Source of the DNA: Phallus indusiatus
Lineage: Eukaryota; Basidiomycota; Agaricomycetes; Phallales; Phallaceae
Assembly: GCA_027605045.1 (NCBI GenBank)
Contig: JAQFWX010000001.1
Location: forward strand, 1,984,001 to 2,048,000
Direction of reading: 5' to 3'
Length of the DNA: 64,000 nucleotides
Below, piece after piece: positions 13,601 to 27,157 of this stretch. The translations under genes were made by a program, and so were the position numbers. The notes below the pieces were generated by a model. It was given only the letters and a program-made list of their open reading frames with translations. It made no database searches and was not told the DNA's origin. Every line of letters begins with the position of its first letter. Within the stretch, counting starts at the first letter, position 1.

Positions 13601-15414
13601 GGAGCTTGTTTAGATCGCTCCAATTGCCGAAGACGTCTTTGAGCTCGAAGATCATTCAGACTCTTTGTTCGGAGAGCTGACAAAGGAGGTGCGCGTGGAT
13701 TAGGCGTCGCTATCGGTCCAGACGCAATGCGACTATGAGATGTAGCCTTTGGAGTAGTAACACCCAAGTCGGCTCTTATTCGCTCCTTCACCTCTCGCTC
13801 GTTGGGGCTTCTAGAAGAGGGCGATGATTCAGAACCAGAGGAAGAACGTCTCGAAACAGGTAAATCAACCCCATTTTCCTGACAAACTTCAAGAAATTGA
13901 GTAACGTTCCGAGTGACTTCTCCTCCCATTCGCAGCATTTGTTCGAGTTCCCAATCTTGCTGTTCGACTTCAGCTTGTCGAACAGAATCTTGCCAACCAT
14001 CTTCTTGTTGGTCTACCTCGTCAATCCCGGGCCACTCAGAACAGCGTCTGGCCTGAGCAACAAGAGTAGCAAGATTGCTAAGAATCACCTTCCGCTCACG
14101 AGCGAGTGCTGGGACACGTTTTAATACAGGGGCATCACGGTGAAGACATTCTGTTGACATCAAAAGACTTCGAACACAAGAGATAATACAAGCGGTAGAG
14201 GGTTGGTAGTGGGCTTGGCGTCGCCCTGCAACTGCACGGTTGAGGAGAGAAATTGCATGGAGGAGGGGTGTCAATAGTGACTGACGAGGAGAAGAAGTCG
14301 TGGGTGATATCGATCTGGTTGACAAGGCACCAGAGGCGATGGCGTTATAAATGGAAAATGAAGGAGAGTTGCCGCGATCGAAAGATTCGGCAGCTGAAGA
14401 AGAGGCATTTGTAACCGAGGTTGATGGCTCGACGCTGGAAATTGCTCTATTCCGTACGATAGTGGGCGAGGAAGAAAAATCATCCGTGTCTTCTGGGGAA
14501 GATACATGTGATGGTGCAGTTTCTGAGAGAAGTAAATCGGAGTCGCAACTAGTCGGAAATTGTGTCGAGGAGTGTGATTGTGGAAAGGCGGATAGTGACG
14601 CCGATTGTTCATTGTCGGAGCCTCTCCATGACGCTAGTGAGGATGTGGATTTACCGGAACTTAGCTGAAATACAAGGGGAAAAAAACTGAAGTCAGCTAC
14701 AATTCTGCCAGATTATACCCATGGAAATACTCGTCTTACCTCGACCAACACTTCGTCTCTCAGTCTTCCTATTTGATCCAACCCGCTCACATAGTTACTG
14801 GGGAACCAGCCTCGACGGCCTTCTAATTCACCATCCCACCATCCAGAAGCGTCCCGATTTAATACCTGGGTCGATGGGTTAGTGACATCTTAGCGAGAAA
14901 GAAATGGGGGCAACTAGCCTACCTGGATGACTTGTCCGGCACGGAACGCCAAGCAGGTGGCATTGTGAGTGAGGGGTGTGAAGTCATGCAGGGCAAGGAC
15001 ATGGGAGTGGAGGTGTTCACCTATTTGGAAAGGGCAGGTCACGCTTTGTTTCCGAACCTAGGGACGCGGGAGTCACTTACTAAGGATGTCAATACTCTCC
15101 GATGGGCTCAACGGGCGAGAGGCGTCCTTGTTGCTGATCTGAGTGCCGCTCGTTGAACTTGAGGCGGAATTATCTCTAGACTAGACATGGTATAAATGCG
15201 ACGGGTACAGTTGTGCAATGAACGAAACAGTTCTCACATGTGACTCAATTCTGGACCTAGTCGTTAGACTACGCGTACGAGAATAGATGCTCGGAACAGC
15301 AGTGCTGATGACGGGGCGTTGGAAGACGTTAGATTTTTGCAGATGATAGGTATTGGCGCGTAGACGAGAAGAGCTGGAGACGGAAGCAGAAGCTGTTGCG
15401 TTCGTGTTCTTCAT
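10663..15414 (-). CDS. Cdc25-family Ras guanine nucleotide exchange factor with SH3
   Basis: Exon 1 starts at 15414 (MKNTNATASASVSSSSRLRA) and ends in a GTGAGA donor. The next exons carry an SH3 domain near 14780-14960, visible as ALHDFTPLTHNATCLAF, DASGWWDGELEGRRGWFPSN and YV. A long Ser-rich middle spans about 14650-12480. RasGEF_N lies near 12440-12080 (PAFQQIFIMTWRLFVSPSEF) and the catalytic RasGEF at about 11800-10960 (PLELARQFTIRESKLYLLVS, STLRSILAALDSSTILRL, a PFLGLYLTD motif, RQLINFNKYHKLARIV). The stop is at 10663. Cdc25/Ste6-type proteins load GTP onto Ras at the plasma membrane and feed cAMP/PKA or MAPK (mating) branches. Domain order SH3 - RasGEF_N - RasGEF matches fungal Cdc25. 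Paralogues exist in basidiomycetes, so I give no symbol. Confidence 0.88.
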
Positions 15415-18400
15415 CTGGATATTACTACCTAGACCGCTTGATGCATAGCAAGGTCAGCGCAAAGCGCGTACAAGATATTTAAGGCGACGCACCTTTAATG
15501 AAACACGAGTAATTTTGGGTTGGATGAAAAAAACTCCAGACGAGAAGAGATGGTGGGGGAAGAAGATGAAATATATACAAAATAGAATGAAGACTAAACC
15601 CGTTAGAAGGAGGGCACGTGCAGAGGAGCACACCCGGCTTGCGAAAGTGTAGAAATGTTGGGAATGCGAATTTAAGAACAGCAAGGGGGGAGAGTGTGGG
15701 TGTCGAGGAACGAGGAGAGAAAGACGGTGAGCACCGGCAGCGAATCTCAGATTTCTCGAACTTTGGGCAAACACAGTTTTGGCCAGAATTTCGAACTCCG
15801 ACATCCACATTTAGTTTACTTCGACTTCCATTCGCTTGTAAACCCTAAAACTCTGCAGACTCATTCTATATTGCAATTTCGACGAATTTTAAATTATTTA
15901 GCCATTCTTTTTCTCTCGTTGTTGTTGTTGTCGTCGTCGTGGAGCCCGGGTGGATAATATCTGTGCTCTCCAAGCTCATTGCTGTTGCTGTGACGCCGCG
16001 TGATGATCATGCGTGACGATAATCACAAACCAGCTCAGCTTGCAATTGCCCAGTGCCAGTATCCACTGTGTACGTGTCCCCTGCGCCGCCAACGGCTAGC
16101 TTGTACATTACATTACTTGGGAATACAACATCACAATGGCCAAGTTCACGCCTATCGAACCTTACTTTGCCCGCCGTTTGCTCGGTGATCTCCATGTCCT
16201 AGAATCTGTCACACATCAGTGCCGCCTCGCATGGGCCCCGTCTCGAGCTCAGCTTGGAGCTAGTCCAGGATTCCGCCTTTTCCTCCTCGTATACCAATGC
16301 ATTCTCTGAATTGGTCGTCTGCTATCCGACAAAATGTCGTCTAATTCAGTCTTCTCGCGCTAACTATGCAAAAACTGTGTTGTGAAGAACTACACCATCT
16401 TCACATCTTTTTTCTCACGCCATTAATAATAATAATAATAATATAGAATAGCCTCTTCAGTTGCATTGCCAAAAAACCAAGTTTCGGATGATTGGAACAT
16501 CTTTCTTTATTCGATTTTTATTGGCAATTTTTCAAACACGACATCCCACAACTGTTTGGCTCCATCAGGAACAAGTGTCATTCATAGAACACCATGAGCC
16601 TGTTGGCGTCTTCGCTTTTCCCAAGCAATCCTTCGTTTCTAAAGGAACAGCGCTTTGTGGTAACTATTCTCTGAGTGCAAGCAAGCATCTAGCTCCCCTC
16701 GTCGCATCACTTCTTGTTTATCTCACTGGCCAATTACATTCAACATTTAACTCCTGCTCTTGTGTATGTACGTACACAAACTCGCGTCATCAGGTACGAA
16801 CGGTTACATGTCGGTTCCAAACTAATCTTTCGAAGAATCTATATCTCTTGCGTAACAAGATACAAATTAATGGGTATTCTGTTTATCCCCACTGTACCAT
16901 TATTATTTCTTTTTCTTCCAACCATCTCAAGCTATGCCATTTTAAATTGACGCCATGAGCTCAAAACAATTTCTCCTAGCCCCTCGTGCGTAGTTTATCA
17001 GTCTATTTCCTAAAATAGCACTTCATTACTCATGTAGTTCGGCCCATTTCCCCCAAAACGTACGCATATATCCGGCGTATGTATATCAACAACAGGTCAA
17101 TGCCCTTCACTAAAAAAAACACCCTTGGCAAAGCCAGATCGCTTCAAAGCATATTTCAAAAGTAAAGGCCCTTGCGTTATATTCGCTAGAAAATTCTTCC
17201 TCTTGACGAAACATTTAAACATTATATTCGGTTTTTTTTTTAAGTTTGATTTGAGTTCTGACTGGCTCACTTTCGCTTGGTTTTTTTTCTTGAAAGCGAA
17301 GACCCAATGCACCATGCAACGTCTTTGCACATAAACATTAATTTCCCATCCAAGCCGGTTCTCGTGGATACGTTCTTAATCTAGACGAGGTTTACGTGTA
17401 AGTAGTGGATCACTAGAATGAAACATTACTCATGTAATTCTCACATACTTAACTCGAACCTCGACTTCTAGCTTCAGGACCACGAAATCAGTTCAATTAC
17501 ATTGGCTTGTTTCAAGGATGACGGACCCCGAGTGTCATAAGTTGTCATCCTCGAAACTGTTTGATTTATTCCCGAAATGAGTCGTATATACCGGTAACTT
17601 TCTGCCTAATTATTGATGCTCAATAGTCCTTCTTTTATTCCCTCTTTTTTTTAAAAAAAAAACGGCCAAAGCCATTTTTGGAATAGATTCCTCCTCTCTT
17701 AGTCTATTTGGCCGATGGGCGCAGGTCTCATTGCTAGTTCTTCCTTGCCGATGGTGCCTTAGGCATTCAAGTCTTCTAATACACCATCCCCGTTATAGCT
17801 GGAGCTATTTCCAAAAATTTTGTTTGTGGGACTCGGGCTACATAGGTGAGCACATCTTTTCATAATAGGCATTTCTTCTGAATGCTTCTGAGTTCAGTGG
17901 TACAAACAATTCGTAGGGCGGATCATGTCGGAAATTCACGTAGATCGTCAAAGTAAATTTTCTGAAAGGGATTTTTAGACAACATGCGTTATTTTAGTTT
18001 ACTTTTCTTCACCACAGCTTCGTCGTGAGGAGTATCCACTTTCTCGAGTTGCACCTCGATGTTCAAGCCAAATTCCCTTGACAACCGCGTACACTGACCG
18101 TTGAAAGAATCCAGGTATTTTAAGTGATTTATTAAGGTCTTGGTGACTCCCCCTGATATGCAACCCGCCCGACCCACAATATATATAATCCGACCTTGCT
18201 TGACCACATAGATGCGGGCATTACCGAATCCAGCGCACCGATTGACATTTGCATATCGACACAATCGGAGCCGCTAAATCGCCCATCTAGCCGACTGAGC
18301 AGATCTGATACCAATACGGAAGTACCTCCATCAAGAAGTTGATTTCCCGGTTTATCCTAGCATTCTAAATTTCATATTCGGTTTTTCCTACAGGATCGCT

Positions 18401-19988
18401 TAAATGGGTTATGGATTAAAGTACGTCAGATGACATGCCTTGCGAACGCAGCTCGAGACTCTTCCAATTCCTTGATTGCCTATGCTGATGCATCTGGGAA
18501 AGGTATTCCGCCTCGTTGAACCTAATTGTGAGATAATCAAAGTATCTGTCCTGCGGTTAAATCAAAGGCCCGACAACACTGTCTCAATAAGACAGACATT
18601 TCATTGCGTAAGAGACTTCACAAGAGAGAGAAAAAAGAGAAAGGAAAATCCACGAATTTAACGTTAATGAAAAGGTTCGTCTCTCGTAATTTATTAGATC
18701 ATGTGTCTCTTTTCTTAGAACTGGATAAACAAATAACCGACTAATACCTTTATTGTGTTCCTGATATGGACGAGAAACCCACAAAGATTCTCTTTTCAAA
18801 TTACATGACTGTATTCCGCTCAAGGAGGGAGTTGCAAGTACATTTATCCTCTAGGCAAGAACGGATGAAGGATTTATTTGGAAACAAAGGGCTGCATTTA
18901 TTCCTTATTTGGCTTTCGGTGCACAGACACTCATTGGTTTCGCGACACGCATGCGAAAATATGCATTGAGCTTGCCAGGTACTCAGGTACCAAATTTGGA
19001 AGTAATTTGTCTTCATATAAGAAATGGCGGTACAAAATAACCACCAACCCAAGTCAAAGCTTCTATCGTCTGCGATGTCTAATGATCAAAGGGAGGGGTT
19101 CTAGTTTCGCATCTAATCCAGATCTAGATATTTCTTGAACCACTGCCTGCCACGAAGAATGTTAACTAACCGAGTATTAACGTTCATCTAAATTAAGTAA
19201 ATTCCACGCAAACCCGTGGCGCAGAAGGGCAAGTGCGAGTATACCACTGTTTCTATCCTTCGTCGGGTTATTTCGGATATTCTCAGCTGGACGTCGCAGC
19301 ATAAGCTAGTTCCAAACATTTGTTGTATGCTAAAGTTATCCATTCCCCCCGCAATTTCTTTCGGCATTTTCCTCTGTTGACAAACACTTATTTAAAAGCA
19401 TTTTCAGGAAGCACGCGAGCACATATTTATCCACCAGTCAACTTGTATCTCAATTAACTTCGATCTACAAACGCATGGGCGTGGCTTGATCCGTATTTAG
19501 CAACGACTAGGCCAGAATGTTACGTCATGGTGCCGGTGTTTTGAAATTGGAGTGATCCTGTTGACGTCTTCTTATGGTCTCCATGTCGATGGCACTTCAA
19601 TGTAGAGCGGTTGAAAAGGGTTATTTTCATGCGAGGAGGTTATACAAACGATAATACTTGGCGGATATGCTTATATCTAATCAAATATAAGGTAGATTAC
19701 TCTATAGACGAGGCTTTTATGAGACCCCGAAAATATATATATACGAAAAGCTTACGATATACAAATTTATTGGCCGAGGGTTTAAGCTGAATCAACCCTT
19801 GACAAAATTGCCGTATATGTCAAGATATTTCCATCCAAAATATACACACGGACGCTTCTTTGGAGAAGTGAACCTGATGGCGAAGCACAGAGCGAATGCG
19901 GTCTCGATAAGAAGCTTCTTCTGAAGGTTAGTCAGTCATGTGAGTTTAGCGACAACGCAGGAGATAATCTTTTTTTTTCTTACCATCC
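15415..19988. other. 4.6-kb gene-poor region
   Basis: Holds the RasGEF promoter and 5' leader side (pyrimidine-rich on the coding strand near 15500-15960) and the zf-HIT 3' side. Open frames such as 16461-16958 (plus) lack codon structure, domains or splice logic. A minus-strand stretch at 17989-18330 can be spliced into a short polar peptide ending LEKVDTPHDEAVVKKSKLK; it is listed among the rejected items. No tRNA, terminal repeat or transposase was recognised. Confidence 0.4.
16422..16443. repeat. (TAA)n microsatellite
   Basis: About seven perfect units of a trinucleotide AAT/TAA run in a non-coding region. No function is implied. Confidence 0.85.
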
Positions 19989-20742
19989 TTACTCCCAGTC
20001 TAGTCCTAACATGTCTGGTTTAACTCCACGAACGCATCTTTCGATGGCACCCGCCAGGTTCTTTATAGCATCAGCATCTCCAGGTGCGATGGAAACGTCC
20101 GAATGTCTAAGCGATACCCCTAACAAGGCTTCGAGAGCCTCTTCGCGTTCCTTTCCTCTTAATTTATCTATCTTCCGTAAAAGCGGTGGTAAATTAGGGT
20201 CAGAGGCTAGAATTTGCCGGATTTCTTGGGATGTAGCTAAGGAAAGTTTGAGAAAAAATCAATTGATGGGGATGGGGCAGCTTGCGCTTACCAATGGCTT
20301 CGTAGTCCTTCAGTTTTAGTGGTTTGGGGTCGTCTCTTTCAAGGGATCGTCATAGCTAGGATCATCGGGTATATACGGCCATTTGAGGGTAGTCAGCGGT
20401 CGAAGGTTGGGAGGTTCTTTCAGCTCTTTCGTTTCCTCTAATGGAGGGGAGACAATGTTGGACGGTTGACTTTGGACAGGTCCAGAACTGGGAACGCAAT
20501 CTTTGCCTATATTGCGATTTTGCAAAAATAACGACACTAGAAGATACTTTTTAGTCGTACCTTTATGTTCCTTGAAGCATGAAACCGAACAGCTGTCCGT
20601 GTGAGCCTCAGTTTTGAGATACATCAAAGATACATTAGACAAGAGAAAAAACATACTATCCAATTGAGCACCCTGGACAAACGTACTTCGAAATTTGCGT
20701 CGAACATACTTCACATTTTTTTTCTGTTGAGCGTCGAGGCAT
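19989..20742 (-). CDS. zf-HIT protein, ZNHIT3/Hit1-like snoRNP assembly factor
   Basis: Start ATG at 20742 (MPRRSTEKKCEVCSTQ). A complete HIT zinc finger forms after two splices: CEVC, CPGC, then YCSVSC, then FKEHKDC. That gives the eight Zn ligands of the family, with the Tyr-Cys pair created across an intron (TA|C). A Pro/Glu-rich linker follows (ETKELKEPPNLRPLTT). The C-terminal helical segment reads LASDPNLPPLLRKIDKL and KEREEALEALLGV and ends DMLGLDWE with TAA at 19989-19991. ZNHIT3 (yeast Hit1) is known to work with Rsa1/NUFIP and Snu13 in box C/D snoRNP assembly. The C-terminal helical region after a single zf-HIT fits this subfamily better than ZNHIT1 or ZNHIT2. It is divergent from RPT5, 1.7 kb away. 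Confidence 0.78.
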
Positions 20743-22469
20743 GTGCTGAGGAGCTGTACCTGAAGCTGAAGCCGTAAAGGCAAAGCTGTAGAGCGTTGAC
20801 GTAATCACCAAGCCGACAACCAGAATAAAGTGTGCCGCAACGTCACGATTGTTCCGCTGTCTATTCAGTTCGCTAGTAGTGTATGTAACAAATCTATAGA
20901 TTGCTCCAAAGGTTAAATTCCCAAGATGAAAGATAAGATACACTACTCGCTCTAGTTTTGTGATTAGTCGTGTGCTGACTTTCACTAGTCGCTGGTCTCC
21001 GCACTTGGGACATCAAAATTGACAAAATCGGTTTCGGAGCTACAGCCAGGCTCATTGCAGATCATCACTGCAGTCCCATTGTCTAGACACGTCATACATA
21101 ATGCATAACCGTACCCTTTGACAAAAAAGGATTCATTAAAGTGTGCAACTCAGCTACGTTGACGTTATTAGATGGTCTATTATGAATTTCTTCAGCTCAC
21201 AGGTGATTGAAAACACGCATTCAACGACGGATCGCGTAATTGATTTTCCTACACAAGTAAATCAGGTGAGACAAGAAAATTTACATCATGTCAACGGATC
21301 TCCTTCGTTAGCGACTAATGAGCCTTCAGCCGGTCGGTCGTCCTGTGCATCCACCCTACATGGTCTTCGTACATAACATCTCGGCATAGCAAAACCACCG
21401 GAGTTGCGAGTTCTAGGTACATTACCGAAACAACTAGGGCCGGACAAATTTGTATATTGGTGAAATATTTTCCCACAGAATTAATCCACTTATAAACATA
21501 ACTAAGTTGTCAAGTTGTTTTCAAGCCGTTCTATTTTTCAAGGACTGCATTCAGAATCCAAGGGGTTTCCGGAGTCGATGTCGATCTTACACATATTTTG
21601 TCTAAGAATAAACAACTCCATCTTTTATTTCTCAAGGCTGATTTAGTTAGTCATAACCTTTTTGACACCAATTCAATTAACAGGCACGAAGACTTTAAAA
21701 GTAAACTAAGCAAACGCCGTTACGCCATCTCCATTATCAATTTTCTCCGGACATGACGTTGACTGCTGTAGTATAGGACTATGATACAGATTACGACTGG
21801 GAAGTTGTCTGTCCAGGTCCCAGCAATAGAGTCAGACTGGGTGGGTATCAATCCATTACTGATTATGTGGTTTAAGAATCACGCTCGTGGACTATTCACT
21901 AGCTATTTTATTACTAGCTAGGTAAAGAAGATGTACAACAATTTATTCATGGCCTGAGAAATACACAGTATTGTTCACATATGTCGTAAATATGGCGCAA
22001 CTTGAATGTCTGGCAGCTGAACGAGCCACATGTAATTGGGCAACAATTTCAATACACGGGCCAGAATTAAAAGCTCCAGATCTTTTGGTATTCGAGGTAA
22101 TGGTTTCGACGGGAGAGAAAATTTGGTGTTATCTTATGTATCCACCGTTCTCCGTCGAGAGGACAAATGGTAAAGACGGGAGAGACCCGCCGAAAAGCAT
22201 GCTTTCCGACATCATGTAGCTGATAGCTGCATGACTGGTCCTATTCCCCATCTTTCCAAGTCCGTGATAACCATAGGCCTCGTTGAATACAACAATTGCT
22301 CTTCTAATATTCACTAAATTCTGACGGACAGTCTTTTCGATTAGCGGATGCATAATTTGTTGAGTAGCTGCCAGTGGATGAGTGCAAAGTGGCGGGATGG
22401 TTCCACAAGCGTCCACAAGACCAAGTAACTGAACGCGTCACCCTCCAATCCTCTACTCATCGTTGTACC
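20743..22469. other. 1.7-kb divergent intergenic region (zf-HIT / RPT5)
   Basis: Lies between the start of the minus-strand zf-HIT gene and the plus-strand RPT5 gene, so both promoters should be here. Short frames on both strands (for example 21971-22219 plus and 22129-22416 minus) overlap each other and show no domain. I did not find a convincing proteasome-associated control element by eye. Confidence 0.4.
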
Positions 22470-24224
22470 ATGTCGTCGTCCGCCGACCCGCCTGTTCAAC
22501 CACCTACAGAATCAAAGCAGCCTGGAAGCTCTTCAGAAGCAGCGCCAGGCACTTCGCAACCAGATGCCACAATGGATACCACGCCTGATCAACCTGCTGA
22601 AGAAACTTGGGACGACATACCAGAAGATGTTCTCAATTCATCTACAGACGACATTCTGACTCGCGCACGGTTAATTGACAATGATATTAAAGCAAGTCTG
22701 CCTTTACGCTGGTTGTTTTGGTTTTGGATCATAACACTTAGTGCTTGTGTTTCAGGTAATGCGTTCAGAGACCTTACGATTGCAGCATGAGCAGAGTACA
22801 ATGAAGGAAAAGATTCGAGACAACGGTGAAAAGATTAAACAAAATAAAGTGTTACCATATCTTGTAGGGAATGTAGTTGAGGTATGTTTGCTTCTGAAGG
22901 GATTCGGATTATCTTATCTCTCTGAAAACCTCTTAACAAAAAAAACGAACAGATTTTAGACGTAGATCCAGAGGGCGAGGAGGATGGTGCGAACCAAGAT
23001 TTAGACTCCATGCGTAAAGGCAAATGTGCCGTCATCAAAACATCTACCCGTCAAACTGTCTTCCTCCCTCTCATCGGTCTCGTCCCTTCCGACAAGCTCA
23101 AGCCTGGTGACCTTATCGGCGTGAACAAGGATTCCTATCTCGTGCTTGATACCTTACCTGCTGAGTTTGACTCGCGAGTGAAAGCTATGGAAGTAGACGA
23201 ACGACCGACGGAGACCTATATTGATATTGGTGGTCTTGATAAGCAAATTGAAGAACTCGTGGAGGCCATAGTACTTCCTATGGAACAAGCCGACAAGTTT
23301 AAGAATCTTGGTATACGTCCTCCCAAGGGGGTACTGATGTATGGCCCTCCAGGTAATGAACTTCTTTCAAAAAACCATGTCTATATTTTGTGAGCTGGTT
23401 ACTCACTTTGAACCTTGTTCTCCAGGAACCGGAAAACACTGTTGGCTCGTGCGTGTGCCGCACAGACTAAAGCCTGCTATCTCAAACTCGCTGGTCCTTC
23501 GTTGGTGCAAATGTTCATCGGAGATGGTGCGAAACTCATCCGAGATGCGTTTGAACTCGCAAAAGAAAAAGCTCCGGCAATCATTTTCATCGACGAGTTG
23601 GATGCTATCGGTACCAAGCGATTTGACTCTGAGAAGAGTGGTGATCGTGAGGTACAACGCACCATGTTGGAATTACTTAATCAATTAGATGGATTTAGTA
23701 GCGACGAACGGATCAAGGTAAGTAAAAAAAAGGATCACAAAGATTGTCCTCTTTAGATCTAATCCCCCTTTTCTCCACTGTCCTTTTTTTTTTCGTGTCT
23801 AAAATTTTCACTTCACAGGTTATTGCGGCCACCAACCGGATTGATATACTCGATCCCGCGTTACTCCGTTCAGGTCGATTAGACCGAAAGATCGAGTTTC
23901 CTTTACCCAATGAGACAGCCCGTGCCCGTATTCTTGAGATTCACAGCCGTAAGATGGCTGTTGGGCCGGATGTCAATTTTGAAGAAATTGCTCGTAGTAC
24001 GGACGAATTTAACGGCGCGCAATTAAAAGCAGTGTGTGTAGAAGCAGGGATGATCGCCTTACGGGAAGGGGCGAAGCAGCTGACGCATGAACATTTCCAT
24101 AGTGGAATTGCAGAAGGTATGTTTTCCATATTCTCCGATTTGCGGTCTGGAATTTTTTTATATCTCAACCACCATATTTTTAGTTCAAGCAAAGAAGAAG
24201 AATGATCTCATGTATTTCGCCTAA
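22470..24224 (+). CDS. RPT5: 26S proteasome regulatory ATPase RPT5 (PSMC3), frameshifted as written
   Basis: Near-complete match to Rpt5. The acidic N-terminus starts [13 protein letters not shown] coiled coil follows ([20 protein letters not shown]). The OB-fold region runs through [20 protein letters not shown]. The AAA+ module has Walker A at GPPG|TGKT, Walker [12 protein letters not shown], an arginine-finger region ([14 protein letters not shown]) and a C-terminus [10 protein letters not shown] ending in TAA at 24222-24224. The HbYX-like tail docks in the 20S alpha ring in the known complex. Intron 1 (22692-22755) uses a GC donor (AAA|GCAAGT). At the Walker A splice junction the exon reads GGAACCGGAAAACACTG, one A short of the GGA-AAA-ACA-CTG needed for GKTL. 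The frame therefore breaks at about 23431-23437. All else is intact, so a sequence error is the likeliest cause. Confidence 0.93.
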
Positions 24225-27138
24225 TCGCGACTTTCCGTGTTTTTTTTTACTTCAGATTATCCTGGTCCTTATTTTATCCTCATTTGACAATATTCATATC
24301 ATCTTCATGCCATGTTGCTCGTATTTGGTAGCGTTGGATAAACAATCTAGCGTGATGAACAATATGTTTTTAGCGCCACGAGAAGACTCAATTCGACCTG
24401 TACGTAAATACCCCCGGCCAATTCATGATTGCGAACTCACAAGTGCCTTGTTAAGGAAAATCTAGCCTGTATCTGGCTGAGTCTTTTTGAGCTCCATATC
24501 GCTATTTAAGAGAAGACGAGCCTGTAAAGATTGCGCTTATTTCTAAGCTCCGGAGTTTTATGCTATCGACCTTAAACTGACTAGCCCCGCGTCGCCGTCA
24601 CCGTCGTGTTCAATACTTGAGCTTGATGCGTGAGCATTCTAGAAAATGTCGAACGGACGCTAACACGAGGACATCCCATGGTCACGATCACCTACCATAA
24701 CAGGCCTATGGATTTTTGCGGTGCAAGAACCAAGTTATGACTAAAATAAAAAAAGAAATAACAAGGGACATCCTTTTTTTTACAAAGGAAAATTCCCGAC
24801 AGGGGCGAGGATTTTATATTTTTCTCTTTGAGAAACGACATCATATTTCATTTTCAAGCCTTGTCACCCTGGCTTTATAACCCTGTTTGTGCACCGATCG
24901 TATGTAAGTAACATGAGTATCAAATTTCAAATTTAACCCCGGGCAATGCGTTAAGAATAGTCTCAATTCTAAATCTACCATTAAGAAGAGTTTATTTCTT
25001 ATCTTGAGTAGTGGAGTGATAAAAGGATACAAACATAAACTGATGTTGTCAGTTAAATCATTCTAGCAGATTTTTTATGTTGTTCAAGTGAAAAATGTAA
25101 TAATACCACATCATGACCTGCATACATAGCAGACACAGCTACCAGCAGCGCCCGCCGAAGCGCTGATCGATGATCCCCACTCACCGGAACACGGCATAAA
25201 GCTCGGACGTCGCGACGAGATATATAAAAAAAAACGAAAATCAAGAAACATTGAGAATAATGTTGTTTTTGTCAAGCAACGAGCGAGCGGCTTCCAGCGG
25301 CGTCAAAGGTGACATGCCGAGAGCCATTGACGCTGACGGTGTCTGGGACGGCATTACTTTCGGAGAAGTTTTGGCTGATTTCGGGACCTGCACATTTTTG
25401 CCTAATTGGGTGGGCGATCTCAGGAAAAGATTTTGATCTAAATCGAGGCCCTTTAAGCTTTTTTACGTACTGTAAGGCTGATGCAATTATAATGGACTGA
25501 GTAAGCGAACATAATAATAAAACCCATGCCGGACGGTGTGTGAAGACATGAGCATAATCATATTTTATTTTTGAGGAATGAGGATTGTGTATGTGCGGCG
25601 GTGCGTCAAGACAATATACAGTATACTATTGAAGAATGGCAGCTATTGGCTAATAATGCTAAATGAAGGGAGTTAACGTTCCGACGGAGGCGGGGGTGGA
25701 TTCACGGCCTTCAAGACCGACTACGAGGCCAGATCCGTATATGTCAGTAATTAGCTGTGGTTAGTAATTAGATCTTAGCTATAAGTGGCCAATTCCGTTA
25801 TGACCGCCAAAAGCGAAATGACACGGCTCAGAAAGAGAAGAGCTGTTCATCCTGAATCTTGACGGGTAAATTAGTATTGATGTCTCTTTCTTCAGACCCA
25901 AGCACTAAGTATACTAAATATGTTGAAATCAGAAGGATCCACTATCTTGCTGAAATTGACGTGCATGAGACGCAGTGAATAATAAAAAGTTAAAGTTGCA
26001 CGTCTAGTGCTGCCCTTTTTGAAGGAGTTGGAGTTGTCCGATGATGACCATCCGGGGTCAAATGATTGTAGGCACTAAGGATAGGATTATCTCCACCCTG
26101 CTGATCCCTAATTTATCGGCTTAGAAAGACGCCTCTTAAGTGATGAGCCGGGGTGTGAATACATACGTAGTCGTATGGCAAAGGTTTCGGAGGTCTGGAG
26201 TCCGAAATACCCATTGACCGATGTTTACGACCCTGCACAAATTGATTCATCGGACTCCTAACGTTTCGGACCTGTTTGAGCATCTTGTTCAGAAGAACAG
26301 CGGGAAAAAAGGGGATAAAGTCCGTGCAAAGATGTGCGCATGTTTTTGTTTGAGTGCATGTAAAAGCATCTCAGACGAATGAATATATACACTATAGTAG
26401 TGTCTGTCGCGACTGGCAGGCCACGCAAACCAGACCGGGATCGGAACCATACGACTTCCGTTTCTGGACTGCCGCCGGATCCAAAAGCCAAATAGATGTT
26501 ATGACATGAACTCAGCATACCGAAGCCAGCTTTTTTTCTCCCTTGAACTTTAGCATACATACGAATATATATATACATACATGTGTATTGAATTGAAACC
26601 CCCTGAAGGAATTTGAAAACACAGGTGGGATGAGTGGATGGACATAATGCTTGGATAGGGAGCCAGGATTTCCCTGGGCCCTTATTTGTTGCCACCACTA
26701 AGATGCTCAACTTGAATTGGAAAAGTACAATAGAGTTGTGCTAAAACGAGAAGGGTAAAGAAGGGTAGGAAACGCTTACCGGAGGCGGTCAAAGCCTCCA
26801 GGGTCCTTCGGTGAAGGGGAAGGGGGGGTGAGAGACTCGAGGCGTGTGTGCACGTCCGCACAGAGTGTTTGTTTTTTTGCGCTAATCAGCTTGCAAAAGG
26901 CGAGAGAATCAGGCTACGAATGACATAGTCCGTTTTGATCAGGGAAAACATATTACCAATTGCAATAGCAATTACCAATTTACGCACTGTATTGCCCGCA
27001 GACCAGGATCAGAATGCACTGAATCTCTTTCGAACCGCTGTGTATGTACTGTATGGAGGAAATTTGAAAAGAGACTTTCCGTAGATTCTCCAGATTTGAA
27101 TTGGACCTCGTATGCATGCTTAATTTCGAGGGCAGTCA

Positions 27139-27157
27139 TAATATATATATATATATA
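27139..27157. repeat. (AT)n microsatellite
   Basis: Perfect AT dinucleotide run about 0.7 kb upstream of the septin-like/zinc-cluster start. It lies in non-coding sequence. Confidence 0.85.

Noticed and set aside
15454..15848. Open frames on both strands just upstream of the RasGEF start
   Set aside because: They lie in the pyrimidine-rich leader or promoter and reflect its base composition.
16461..16958. 165-codon plus-strand frame in the 4.6-kb gap
   Set aside because: Cys/Ser/His-rich random-looking composition, no domain, no splice logic and no neighbour support.
17989..18330. Short minus-strand frames that can be joined by a 75-nt GT-AG intron
   Set aside because: The upstream frame meets a stop just before the joined part and no start exon is found; at best a decayed gene.
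25053..25500. Overlapping minus-strand frames in the gap after RPT5
   Set aside because: Two frames are equally open, neither has a start exon or known domain, and no clear choice could be made.
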